Part shown: positions 8,198-18,287 of the stretch, one piece after another | Layout: each line of letters starts with the position of its first letter | Position numbering within the stretch: the first letter of the stretch is position 1 | Source of the DNA: an uncultured Legionella sp. | GTDB taxonomy: Bacteria > Pseudomonadota > Gammaproteobacteria > Legionellales > Legionellaceae | Length of the DNA stretch: 33,547 bases | Direction: 5' to 3' | NCBI RefSeq assembly: GCF_937871865.1 | Contig: NZ_CALMPD010000155.1 | Span: 1 to 33,547, forward strand | Made by a program: the position numbers and the translations under genes | Notes under the pieces: generated by a model | Databases searched by the model: none | Seen by the model: only the letters and a program-made list of their open reading frames with translations | What the model was told of the DNA's origin: nothing

Positions 8198-9454
8198 TTA
8201 CATATGTTTGATTACAGCATCGCCAAATCCAGAACTACTTACTAAAGTAGCACCAGTCATTCCTCTTTCAAAATCATAAGTTACGGTTTTGGCCTCAATC
8301 GCACCTTCCATACCTTTAATGATTAAGTCAGCAGCTTCAGTCCACCCCATGTGTCGTAACATCATTTCAGCAGAAAGAATAATAGAACCAGGATTTACTT
8401 TGTTCTGACCAGCATATTTTGGTGCTGTACCATGAGTCGCTTCAAATACGGCAACATCATCACTCATGTTTGCACCTGGAGCAATACCAATACCACCAAC
8501 CTGTGCAGCCAAAGCATCAGAAATGTAATCACCGTTCAGGTTTAGAGTAGCGATAACGCTGTAGTCTTCTGGTCGAAGTAAAATTTGTTGCAAAAATGCA
8601 TCTGCAATAACATCATTGATAATGATTTGTTTGCCTGTTCTAGGATTTGTAAACTCCATCCAAGGACCGCCTTGATATTCTTTAGCACCAAACGAATCAC
8701 GAGCGACCTGATATCCCCAATCCTTAAACGATCCTTCGGTAAATTTCATAATATTACCTTTATGAACCAAAGTTACCGTTTGGCGATCGTTATCAATTGC
8801 ATATTGAATTGCCGCTTTAACCAGGCGCGTTGTTCCTTCTTTTGATACAGGCTTGATACCAATACCGCAATGCTCAGGAAAACGAATTTTTTTAACACCC
8901 ATTTCATTTTGCAAAAACTGGATTACTTTTTTTGCTTCAGCAGTATCTGCCTGCCATTCGATTCCCGCATAAATATCTTCTGAGTTTTCACGGAAAATAA
9001 CCATGTCAGTTTTCCATGGCTCTTTGACTGGACTTGGAACGCCTTTAAAATATCGAATAGGACGCAAGCATGTATAGAGATCCATATCCTGACGAATAGC
9101 CACGTTCAGCGAACGAATACCACCACCGACTGGCGTTGTTAATGGTCCTTTGATTGAAACCACATATTTCTTCATGGCATCTATGGTTTCTTTGGGTAAC
9201 CATTGATCGCTGCCGTATACTTTAGTCGCTTTTTCACCAGCATAGACTTCCATCCAGGCAATTTTTTTCTCATCGCCATAAGCCTTCTTAACAGCAGCAT
9301 CAACAACATGAATCATCGGAGGTGTCACATCAACACCTATACCGTCCCCTTCGATAAAAGGAATTATAGGATTATTAGGAACACGAAGAGAAAGATCAGC
9401 CGCCACTGTGATGGTTTCGCCCTGCGCAGGCACTTTAATTTTATCGTATGTCAT
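8198..9454 (-). CDS. icd: NADP-dependent isocitrate dehydrogenase
   Basis: Icd oxidatively decarboxylates isocitrate to 2-oxoglutarate in the TCA cycle. The chosen ATG at 9454 has a GGAG 7 bases upstream and gives 418 residues (E. coli 416); an in-frame start 30 bases earlier is less likely. [13 protein letters not shown] near residues 110-122 contains the serine that AceK phosphorylates in E. coli. The adjacent Lys-Tyr in [10 protein letters not shown] indicates NADP rather than NAD specificity. The C-terminal half is nearly identical in wording to the E. coli enzyme. It is transcribed alone and ends in a terminator at 8099-8140. No isocitrate dehydrogenase kinase gene is in the window. Confidence 0.97.
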   Translation of the reverse strand: MTYDKIKVPAQGETITVAADLSLRVPNNPIIPFIEGDGIGVDVTPPMIHVVDAAVKKAYGDEKKIAWMEVYAGEKATKVYGSDQWLPKETIDAMKKYVVSIKGPLTTPVGGGIRSLNVAIRQDMDLYTCLRPIRYFKGVPSPVKEPWKTDMVIFRENSEDIYAGIEWQADTAEAKKVIQFLQNEMGVKKIRFPEHCGIGIKPVSKEGTTRLVKAAIQYAIDNDRQTVTLVHKGNIMKFTEGSFKDWGYQVARDSFGAKEYQGGPWMEFTNPRTGKQIIINDVIADAFLQQILLRPEDYSVIATLNLNGDYISDALAAQVGGIGIAPGANMSDDVAVFEATHGTAPKYAGQNKVNPGSIILSAEMMLRHMGWTEAADLIIKGMEGAIEAKTVTYDFERGMTGATLVSSSGFGDAVIKHM

Positions 9455-9551
9455 TGACCACTCCGTAAATTTTAGAGAGATCAATCATAGCATGTGATAA
9501 CGCGGAATCCCAAACATGAATTCATTAAATTTTATAAGTTATCGCGTCATC

Positions 9552-10250
9552 CTACGCACGTTGTAACATTTTGATCTGTTCCATTAGCTGATCATAACCC
9601 GCTTCTACATTGATGTACTCGCTTTTAGCTAAAAACACCGAAAGAGAACCATCATCAGTTGCCGAAGGTTTTTGTAAAATGCCGTTGAATCCTTCCATCT
9701 TTAAACGCAGGTAATCACTTAATTTAGTGACCAAATAAAAATTCCTGAAATAATTATCAGGATTCATATGTACTGCTTTGGCATCACTTGCCAGATCATG
9801 TCCGGGTAAATAATTTTTTAAAGAATATGTTGAATTATTATGAACAGCAATCACTTTGCCATCAGGAAGTAGTCCCTTGATTTTACTTGCTAATTTTTTA
9901 ACTTCGCGATGAGCCTCTGGCGAGTAAGAGCTGTATTGAGTTAATGTTTTTTTAATGCCTTTGTCTGTATATATTCTATTGGGATCAAACTCATAACGTG
10001 TGTTATTTAAATGAAATACAATATTACGTCCCCCTGAATGAACCAGAGTAATCAGACTTCCACCGTCTTTGCGAATAACAGCTTTTGCAGCTTTTAGTGC
10101 AGTTTGCTCATTATGGTGTACATGCACATAGGTTTTACCTTTTCCAGCAGTATGCTGAACTACAACAAGTTCATCACCTACCATTACTTTATGATTAACC
10201 GCACAACCAACCTGAGTTAAGATGAAGAAAGTGAGCACTAGCCATTTCAT
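9552..10250 (-). CDS. Putative lipoprotein of unknown function
   Basis: The product has about 232 residues. The N-terminus is MKWLVLTFFILTQVGC, a short hydrophobic segment ending in Gly-Cys, which fits a lipoprotein signal although the -3 position is Q rather than the usual Leu. The rest is soluble: HVHHNEQTALKAAKAV, SLITLVHSGGRNIVFH, DPNRIYTDKG, AVHNNSTYSL, FYLVTK, DGSLSVF and YINVEAGY are conserved-looking blocks. The many histidines, with paired Asn and Glu, hint at a metal-dependent amidase-like fold, but I cannot name the family. The ATG at 10250 was chosen over an in-frame TTG two codons upstream. It lies alone between icd and the P450 cassette. Confidence 0.65.
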   Translation of the reverse strand: MKWLVLTFFILTQVGCAVNHKVMVGDELVVVQHTAGKGKTYVHVHHNEQTALKAAKAVIRKDGGSLITLVHSGGRNIVFHLNNTRYEFDPNRIYTDKGIKKTLTQYSSYSPEAHREVKKLASKIKGLLPDGKVIAVHNNSTYSLKNYLPGHDLASDAKAVHMNPDNYFRNFYLVTKLSDYLRLKMEGFNGILQKPSATDDGSLSVFLAKSEYINVEAGYDQLMEQIKMLQRA

Positions 10251-10422
10251 GAACAAAGTTCACCATAAAGAGTAAATTTCCACCATTGTATAGATATATT
10301 CTTCGAAAAACAATGTGTTGACAGCTGACTCTAACATCTCAATAACCGGAGGAATTCTCCCCGCATCCAATTACCGCCGACAAGTAACGATAATTAGGTA
10401 CACTAGTTTACCAGACTCATGG

Positions 10423-10436
10423 AGAGGTTATCCTCT
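10423..10436 (-). terminator. Short hairpin downstream of the P450 gene
   Basis: AGAGG at 10423-10427 pairs with CCTCT at 10432-10436 across a four-base loop (TTAT), about 28 bp past the P450 stop. It lacks a T-tract, so it is at best a weak terminator. Confidence 0.25.
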
Positions 10437-10463
10437 GGTTAGGCAGCAAAACTCATAAGCAAA

Positions 10464-11936
10464 TTACCCCTTACAAGGTCCAGAATGTTCAGACAATGAC
10501 TCACAATCGTTTTCGAGTGTTGAATTGGTATTTAACTGAACAAAATAATCCTCTTTCCAACGAGGGTGAACTGCGAACGATGGAATATGCTCTAATTGTT
10601 TCTCAATGCCCAGCGTATGATTCTTAAACAATTCAAATATAAATCCTTTAAAAGCAGATTCAACAAAAGTTGTTCCAGCAGGACACGCACGTTTACCACC
10701 AGAAAAGGGAAAGTAATTTTCTCCCATAAAGTGCATCTTACGTTCTTTAACTACAGGCATAAAGCGCAGCGGATCAAAAAGATGCGGATTAGGCCAAAGT
10801 TCAGGATCATGGTGAGTAGATCTGATAGCAAAAAATAAATAAGAATTCGGATAAATGGTGCAAGTGGATTTTTCTTTATTCTTGTTTTCCACATTCATAG
10901 TGGAAGTGACAGAAGCTACTCTAGGTACAACGGCTGTTGGTGAAGCAAATCGTATCGTTTCCCTATAAATACAATCCAGGTACTCTAAATCCTTAAACGA
11001 TTGTGTTGACAGTTCACCAACAGATTGTATTTCTTTATATAAACGCTCATAAATTGAAGGAGAGGAACTAATATACGCCATTGCAACCATTAAAATAAAT
11101 GATAAGTTGCTCTCAACAAGAAACCCGGCTCCTCCATGCGATGATATTAATTTAGCAACGGCTGCTTCTGAAGATTCCTTCTCATCAAATTGAAACTGAG
11201 TTAATACATACCCTTTTTTGTCTTCTAAGATTTTTTTAGCTTCCTTTGCTAAAATAACATCGCTCATAGCCAACATTTTGGCTTTCATCTGGGCAAATTC
11301 GTTAGAAGTTGCATTTCCATCAGCAATCAAATCATTCGCTTCTCTGATTAATGGCACATATTCTCTGGGAAACTCTTGAATACCCAAAAAAGATCGCCCA
11401 ATCAGTGTGGCTCCAATATAGGTAACATTGTCCTGCAAGGATAATTGGTCATCCCAAATTTCAGAAACCGTAGCACCTAATTCCTTTGCACATTCCAAAG
11501 CCCTTTTACTGGATAAATTGGCTCTGATTTTTTGTTTTTCTTGTTTCGCTGCATCACCCAAAAGATTAACAATAGTGGTGGCCTCAGTTGCTTGCCTCAC
11601 TCGCTCATGCGGCTCTCGTGCTTTGCTGTCTTTTACATGCTCACCGTATTCAGCCACAGCTTCCAGATTACTTTTTGTTCCAGAAAAAACATAGATACGC
11701 GGGACAAAACTAACTGCCCAGGATACCAGAGGAATTTGTCTTAGAACGCCCCCAAAAGGCAATGGCTCAAGAATACCAACCCCAGTCTCTTTTGAACGTT
11801 CATACCCTTCGCTCAAAATATAATCACTTCCATTTGCCCAAAGTTCATAAGCGTCATAAAAGGGGATATACGTTTTCCAATTATCCCAACTGTCGAAAAA
11901 ACCTGTATTATCCAACTCATCATAAAATTGAAACAT
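10464..11936 (-). CDS. Cytochrome P450 with non-canonical I-helix
   Basis: This is a heme-thiolate protein of 490 residues. Landmarks in order: the K-helix ETIR (Glu326, Arg329), the PERF-like FDPLRF (387-392), and the heme signature FSGGKRACPA (411-420) with axial Cys418. These make the family certain. Two usual features are missing. The C-helix WxxxR tryptophan is replaced (KQKIR), and the I-helix, which normally reads AGx(D/E)T, reads AGFLVE at 270-275. No membrane anchor is obvious. An AAGGAG ribosome site lies 5 bases before the ATG. The CmcJ/NvfI-like oxygenase gene ends 41 bp upstream, so the two are probably cotranscribed. No ferredoxin or reductase is nearby. The substrate is unknown. 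Confidence 0.9.
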   Translation of the reverse strand: MFQFYDELDNTGFFDSWDNWKTYIPFYDAYELWANGSDYILSEGYERSKETGVGILEPLPFGGVLRQIPLVSWAVSFVPRIYVFSGTKSNLEAVAEYGEHVKDSKAREPHERVRQATEATTIVNLLGDAAKQEKQKIRANLSSKRALECAKELGATVSEIWDDQLSLQDNVTYIGATLIGRSFLGIQEFPREYVPLIREANDLIADGNATSNEFAQMKAKMLAMSDVILAKEAKKILEDKKGYVLTQFQFDEKESSEAAVAKLISSHGGAGFLVESNLSFILMVAMAYISSSPSIYERLYKEIQSVGELSTQSFKDLEYLDCIYRETIRFASPTAVVPRVASVTSTMNVENKNKEKSTCTIYPNSYLFFAIRSTHHDPELWPNPHLFDPLRFMPVVKERKMHFMGENYFPFSGGKRACPAGTTFVESAFKGFIFELFKNHTLGIEKQLEHIPSFAVHPRWKEDYFVQLNTNSTLENDCESLSEHSGPCKG

Positions 11937-11977
11937 AAAACTCCTTGTTTACTTTATTGAATGCTTATAGTTTAAAA

Positions 11978-12913
11978 TTAACTTTTAAATATCCCTAATC
12001 GGACTTCAATACTTTCTCTGTCCCCGTCTTCATGGGGGAATTCTGTTGCGCTGTGAATACCATTAGTAGAACTGAACAGATAACACTGTCCCTTCATTCC
12101 CGGTCGATAAAACCAAGGATCTGATTTTTTTCCAGGTGGAGTAAGACTCATTGCTTTAAACGTTGTACCATCACGACGTACGGCATCGTATTCATGTAAA
12201 CGTGATGCATCTATTTTATTATTTGCACAAAGTGCCAAAGGAGAAGCAGTAATATAATCTAAAGGCATCCATATATTAATCATAAACTCAATATCCCGGG
12301 CATGGTATCTATCACCCAGTTTCTGAACCACTCGTGGAGCCCATTGCTTCCGAAAGGCATCTAAAGTGTTTGAAACCCCGTGCTCAGGAAAATCAATATG
12401 AGTGAGAGGTACGCTTTTAAACGCATTATTACTTGATTTTCTGGTATTACGATAGACCGTATCGAAAGCAACAACGCGCATTCCGAAATACTGTGATACT
12501 AATGACTCCAGTGCTTCACGGATTTGTTCACGTAAAATACTCCGCTCTTCTAATGTACTTATGCTAAATTGAGTCAATAATTTCTGAATAGCATCAGGTA
12601 GAACTTTAACCTCAAATCCATGCTTTGATAACCGGGCATTGAAATCTATTGTTCGAACAAGCTGTTTTTTAGGGATAATCAGTCCTTTCTTGATTAAATC
12701 AGGTAAATCCTTTGTATCAATAGTAATTAAATTGCCATCTGCTAAATAATTAAAATAAGCTTCAAAATCTAAATTTGGCTTTAACTCATATGGTATTTTT
12801 ACTGTCAGCACAATAAAACCTGGTTGGGTTACGCCATTTCTACTTTTACTTTTTTTTGTCTCATGCTCTATCGTTTTATTTTTATATGTTTTATCAATTT
12901 TTATTAACGACAT
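11978..12913 (-). CDS. CmcJ/NvfI family oxygenase (2-oxoglutarate/Fe(II)-like)
   Basis: The 311-residue protein carries the pattern of the family that includes CmcJ (cephamycin biosynthesis), fungal GA4 desaturase and NvfI. It shows HID at 172-174 (metal-ligand HxD), NIWMPL at 213-218 followed by SPLALC at 224-229, DPWFYRPGM at 265-273, a later histidine in GIHSA (His287), and RESIEVR at 299-305. The first 30 residues are rich in lysine and may be disordered. The start ATG has only a weak ribosome site. It is the first gene of a two-gene unit with the P450 and is divergent from rluE. Family members modify secondary metabolites by hydroxylation, desaturation or endoperoxide formation. Which of these happens here is unknown. 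Confidence 0.8.
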   Translation of the reverse strand: MSLIKIDKTYKNKTIEHETKKSKSRNGVTQPGFIVLTVKIPYELKPNLDFEAYFNYLADGNLITIDTKDLPDLIKKGLIIPKKQLVRTIDFNARLSKHGFEVKVLPDAIQKLLTQFSISTLEERSILREQIREALESLVSQYFGMRVVAFDTVYRNTRKSSNNAFKSVPLTHIDFPEHGVSNTLDAFRKQWAPRVVQKLGDRYHARDIEFMINIWMPLDYITASPLALCANNKIDASRLHEYDAVRRDGTTFKAMSLTPPGKKSDPWFYRPGMKGQCYLFSSTNGIHSATEFPHEDGDRESIEVRLGIFKS

Positions 12914-13109
12914 GAATTAAATACCCATTCAAACAAATTTCTGTTCTATTTATGAACAGCTATTTTATAGCGTTAACCTTAAGGAATAATTAAGTGTATG
13001 CCTAATTTATTCTCGGTATATTATTAAATATATAAGCAGGAAACGTTGCTCCTTCTAATTAATCTATCTACTATTAGCCCCAATAATTTCTCAAACTATT
13101 AGTATTTAT

Positions 13110-13652
13110 ATGACCCAACTGATTCTTTTCAATAAGCCTTATGGAGTACTGACTCAATTTACTGGGGAAGACCATAATCAAACTTTAGCAGCCTTTATTC
13201 CAATCCCGGATGTTTATGCTGCTGGTCGCCTGGATAAAAACAGTGAGGGCCTATTATTGCTGACTAATGATGGCGCTTTGCAACATCGCTTGACTCACCC
13301 TAAATTTGAGAAAAATAAATATTACTGGGTTCAGGTAGAAGGAAGTCCTGTAGATGCTGATTTACAGCCGTTAAGAAAAGGTTTAAAAATTAAGGAACTC
13401 TCTTTTTTGCCAGCACAGGTTCATATTATTGATGAACCGAAACTATGGCCCAGAAATCCTCCCATAAGAGTGCGGCAACACATCCCAACGACCTGGATTG
13501 AAATTATAATAAAAGAAGGAAAAAATCATCAGGTCAGAAAAATGACTGCGGCTATCGGATTTCCTACTTTAAGATTAGTCAGACATAGGATAGGCGACTG
13601 GCAACTGGGGGATTTACAACCTGGTGAGTATTCACTTAATGTGACACGCTAA
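13110..13652 (+). CDS. rluE: 23S rRNA pseudouridine synthase RluE-type
   Basis: This is a pseudouridine synthase of the RsuA/RluB/E/F family. The catalytic motif AGRLDKNSEGLLLLTNDG (near residues 38-55) holds the essential aspartate. ILFNKPYGVLTQF at the N-terminus and GKNHQVRKMTAAIGFPTLRL near the C-terminus are family blocks. With 180 residues and no N-terminal S4 domain it matches RluE, which in E. coli modifies U2457 of 23S rRNA. WPRNPPIRVRQHIPTTWIEI is also RluE-like. The gene stands alone, divergent from the oxygenase cassette. No strong ribosome site precedes the ATG. Confidence 0.92.
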   Translation: MTQLILFNKPYGVLTQFTGEDHNQTLAAFIPIPDVYAAGRLDKNSEGLLLLTNDGALQHRLTHPKFEKNKYYWVQVEGSPVDADLQPLRKGLKIKELSFLPAQVHIIDEPKLWPRNPPIRVRQHIPTTWIEIIIKEGKNHQVRKMTAAIGFPTLRLVRHRIGDWQLGDLQPGEYSLNVTR

Positions 13653-13768
13653 TAACGGAACATTTTTTAGTACACTCGGACGAATCTGTAGTGTCTCACT
13701 GTCGGAATTCCTGAGTCACACATAAAGAGGAGCCTGCTCACTTCCCTCTCCCTCCGCCCTCACTGCCC

Positions 13769-13842
13769 GTCATTCAGAGGAGCTAACTACGAAGGAGCTC
13801 CCTGGATTCAGAAGATCCTTCGCTATGCTCTGGATGACGTAC
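13769..13842. repeat. Dispersed palindromic element next to the mreD stop
   Basis: This is a partly decayed copy of the same hairpin as at 457-530. The left arm reads GTCATTCAGAGG with GAAGGAGCTCC, the right arm GAAGATCCTTCGC with CTCTGGATGAC. It ends 4 bp before the mreD stop codon region (13846) and lies between two convergent genes, rluE and mreD. It may end mre transcription, but the Ts after the stem are few. Confidence 0.7.
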
Positions 13843-13845
13843 TAC

Positions 13846-14324
13846 TTAACGATAAACTAAGCGAGTTAACAAAGAACTATCGGCCAATAAACGTATCCAT
13901 GGCCAGAAAAACATTCCAAGTAGTCCACTAGCCAGAGGCATTAACAAGTTGTAGTTCAACCCCAATAACGCATCGGTAAAAGAAATGACTGATTGATACA
14001 AAAGACAAAAAAAGCCTATCAAAAAAATTTGTTGTAGCATGGAAAAAAATTGGAAACGTCTTGATTTACTAGAGGCAATCCAAGTAACTAAAAGCAATGC
14101 AAAAGAATGCTCCCCAATGACGGTCGAAAGCAAAACATCCAGCAATAATCCGACAAGCAATAAGGTTGTCAGTTTAAAATTCCCAGGCAGATAGTATTCA
14201 ATATATAAAACTAATAACAAAACCCAAGGCGGGCGAAAAACAGAAATTAATTCAGGTATGGGCAAAATAGATAAAACCAAAACGGCAATAAATGCTACCA
14301 ATAGGCGAAGACGAAGGTTTTTCA

Positions 14325-14328
<4 letters not shown>
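13846..14328 (-). CDS. mreD: Rod shape-determining protein MreD
   Basis: MreD is an inner-membrane component of the elongasome, working with MreB and MreC to direct side-wall peptidoglycan synthesis. The 160-residue protein (E. coli 162) is almost entirely hydrophobic, with about five membrane segments. RLRLLVAFIAVLVLSILP at the start and FRPPWVLLLVLYI near residues 31-43 are typical. Its start overlaps the mreC stop by 4 nt. The gene is last in the mreBCD operon, with a palindromic repeat directly after it. Confidence 0.93.
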
Positions 14329-16287
<1,959 letters not shown>

Positions 16288-16466
16288 CTATATTTGAGTA
16301 AAAATCGACTGTTCTAGTGTAAGTAATTTTAATAATTGTGTAAAAATTGAGATATAACGAACTCGGCAAAATATGGATTAGATCCGTTGCTCAACAAAGC
16401 CTGTTTCATTAATCATTCCATTTCGAAATGAACTGCTTTATTGAGCGTCGGACGGAAAATTTAATA

Positions 16467-16784
16467 TTAATTAATTTCAAATACTTGTTTTAATTGTTCT
16501 CTATTTTTATCAACAAATTTCTGGCCAAAACCTTTCACTTCGGCAAATTCTTCAACCGATTTAAATCCTTTATGGCTTTCCCTATAAGCGATAATTGCCT
16601 CAGCACGCTTCTTTCCTATACCTTTAAACGAGCCAGTAAGAGTAGATAAATCAGCATGGTTAAGATTTATTTTATGGGATACAGATGCTTGCTGTGGTTG
16701 AGGGTTTTTAGAGACGGTATCAGCATGCACAGGAATGGTTACAACGAACAATGACAATAACACAGCAATATATCTTGCTTTCAT
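16467..16784 (-). CDS. comEA: ComEA-like helix-hairpin-helix DNA-binding protein
   Basis: ComEA binds incoming DNA in the periplasm and helps pull it through the outer membrane during natural transformation. The 105-residue protein has a signal peptide (MKARYIAVLLSLFVVTIPVHA, cleaved after the last A), a short linker, and two helix-hairpin-helix motifs: INLNHADLSTLTGSFKGIGKK and FKSVEEFAEVKGFGQK. AGGAG lies 7 bases before the ATG. In L. pneumophila, comEA is known to be repressed by the RocC chaperone with the sRNA RocR acting on its 5' leader; the leader here holds a 7-bp GC-rich hairpin. It is probably transcribed separately from the dipeptidase gene. Confidence 0.9.
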   Translation of the reverse strand: MKARYIAVLLSLFVVTIPVHADTVSKNPQPQQASVSHKINLNHADLSTLTGSFKGIGKKRAEAIIAYRESHKGFKSVEEFAEVKGFGQKFVDKNREQLKQVFEIN

Positions 16785-16809
16785 AATTTTCTCCTAATTG
16801 TTGGACTAA

Positions 16810-16829
16810 GCGGCTCGTTCCAGAGCCGC
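16810..16829 (-). promoter_or_regulatory. GC-rich hairpin in the comEA leader
   Basis: GCGGCTC (16810-16816) and GAGCCGC (16823-16829) form a perfect 7-bp stem around six bases, ending 26 bp before the comEA start. There is no T-tract, which argues against a terminator of the dipeptidase gene and for a leader structure. Just upstream, AGTATCCC occurs twice on the + strand (16834-16841 and 16849-16856), a direct repeat with a 15-bp period. Confidence 0.45.
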
Positions 16830-16874
16830 AGGAAGTATCCCAACATTTAGTATCCCTGTCGAGTAGATTTTTAA

Positions 16875-18287
16875 TTATTTTTGTAGAGAAAAACTATAAA
16901 GAACGTAAGAAACGCACGATGTTAATTTCTTAACCATATCCAGATGAAGAAACTCATTGGGACCGTGAGCATTAGAATGAGGACCAAGAACTCCAGTAAT
17001 CATAAATTGTGCGTTTGGAAATTGCTCGCCTAGCATCCCCATAAAAGGAATAGTACCGCCCTCACCCATATAAGCCGCAGGCTTGCCGTAATAAGTTTGC
17101 GATGCTTCATCCGCAGATTGTGCAAGCCAGTGGGAAAGAATGGGAGCATTCCAACCTTTTGAACCATCATCAACCTTGAAACTTACTTTGGCATTATAAG
17201 GAGGATTCGCTGTTAAGGTTTCCTGAATAATGTGTGATGCGTCTTTAGGATTTACCAATGGGGGTAAGCGCATGGATAATTTAAGTGCTGTTTTAGGACG
17301 CATGACATTCCCAGCATTTGCAATAGGAGGAAAACCATCTGCCCCTGTAACCGTCAATGCCGGGCGCCAAGTGCGATTTAATATTAACTCTGGTTTTTCT
17401 TCAATTACAGGTTTCACTTCAGGATGCCAAGGATATTCGCTATACACCTGATTCCCTAGAACAACGGCACAATCTTGTGCCTGCTTGATTCGTTCCTCAG
17501 GAATATCACAATACAATTGCTCCAGCTTAATCTCGCCCGTATTTTCATCTTCAATACGGCTAATTAATTGTCTGGCGACTCTAAAACTATCAGCAACAAT
17601 ACCGCTGGCATTCCCTGAATGAACACCTTCTTCTATTAGCTCAACCGAAAGTTCACCAACAACATTCCCTCGTAACGAGGTAGTCATCCAAAGCTGTTCG
17701 TAATTTCCCGCACCGGAATCAAGGCAAATAACCAAGGCAGGTTGACCAATGCGTTCTTTTAATAACTCGATATAGTATGGCAAATCATAGCTACCACTTT
17801 CCTCACAGGCTTCAATAATGAGCACACAGCGTGGATGAGGCACTCCCTGAGCTTCAAGAGCACGGATAGCGGTCAGGGATGCATAAGCAGAATAACCATC
17901 ATCAGCTCCGCCTCTGCCATACAACAGCCCATTTTTTAAAACAGGTTTCCATGGATGTAAATCATCATGCCAACCTGACATTTCGGGCTGCTTATCCAGA
18001 TGCCCATAAAGTAAGACGGTTTCATCAATTTGACCTGGTATTTCCATGAAGATTAAGGGCGTTCTATTCTCCAAACGCATGATATCCAATTTCATCCCTT
18101 TAGGCGCATGATTGTTACACCATTGTGCAATATGTTCAACTGCCTGTTCCATATAACCATGTGCTTGCCATTCTGAATCAAAATGAGGCGATTTATTTGG
18201 GATTTTTATGTAATCACATAAACTGGGAAGGATCTCATCTTGCCATTGCTGGCATACATAATCATACAGTTCGTGGGGCTTGAACAT
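16875..18287 (-). CDS. M20 family metallopeptidase (dipeptidase)
   Basis: This is a two-metal peptidase of 470 residues. Metal and catalytic residues are recognisable: VLLYGHLDKQP (His and Asp), GRGGADDGYSAY (bridging Asp), IEACEESGS (Glu-Glu), CLDSGAGNY (Asp), and a C-terminal GPHSNAHGPNE (His). The length and the large lid domain resemble the carnosinase/CNDP-type M20 enzymes that cut dipeptides. No signal peptide is seen, so it is likely cytoplasmic. The ATG at 18287 has AAGGAG 7 bases upstream and overlaps the murG 3' end by 26 nt. Substrate identity is open; the murG neighbour makes a cell-wall peptide possible but does not show it. Confidence 0.88.
   Translation of the reverse strand: MFKPHELYDYVCQQWQDEILPSLCDYIKIPNKSPHFDSEWQAHGYMEQAVEHIAQWCNNHAPKGMKLDIMRLENRTPLIFMEIPGQIDETVLLYGHLDKQPEMSGWHDDLHPWKPVLKNGLLYGRGGADDGYSAYASLTAIRALEAQGVPHPRCVLIIEACEESGSYDLPYYIELLKERIGQPALVICLDSGAGNYEQLWMTTSLRGNVVGELSVELIEEGVHSGNASGIVADSFRVARQLISRIEDENTGEIKLEQLYCDIPEERIKQAQDCAVVLGNQVYSEYPWHPEVKPVIEEKPELILNRTWRPALTVTGADGFPPIANAGNVMRPKTALKLSMRLPPLVNPKDASHIIQETLTANPPYNAKVSFKVDDGSKGWNAPILSHWLAQSADEASQTYYGKPAAYMGEGGTIPFMGMLGEQFPNAQFMITGVLGPHSNAHGPNEFLHLDMVKKLTSCVSYVLYSFSLQK

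Noticed and set aside
10464..12913. Gibberellin biosynthesis cluster
   Set aside because: The oxygenase is related to GA4 desaturase, but there is only one P450 and no terpene cyclase or prenyl synthase, so a gibberellin product is not supported.
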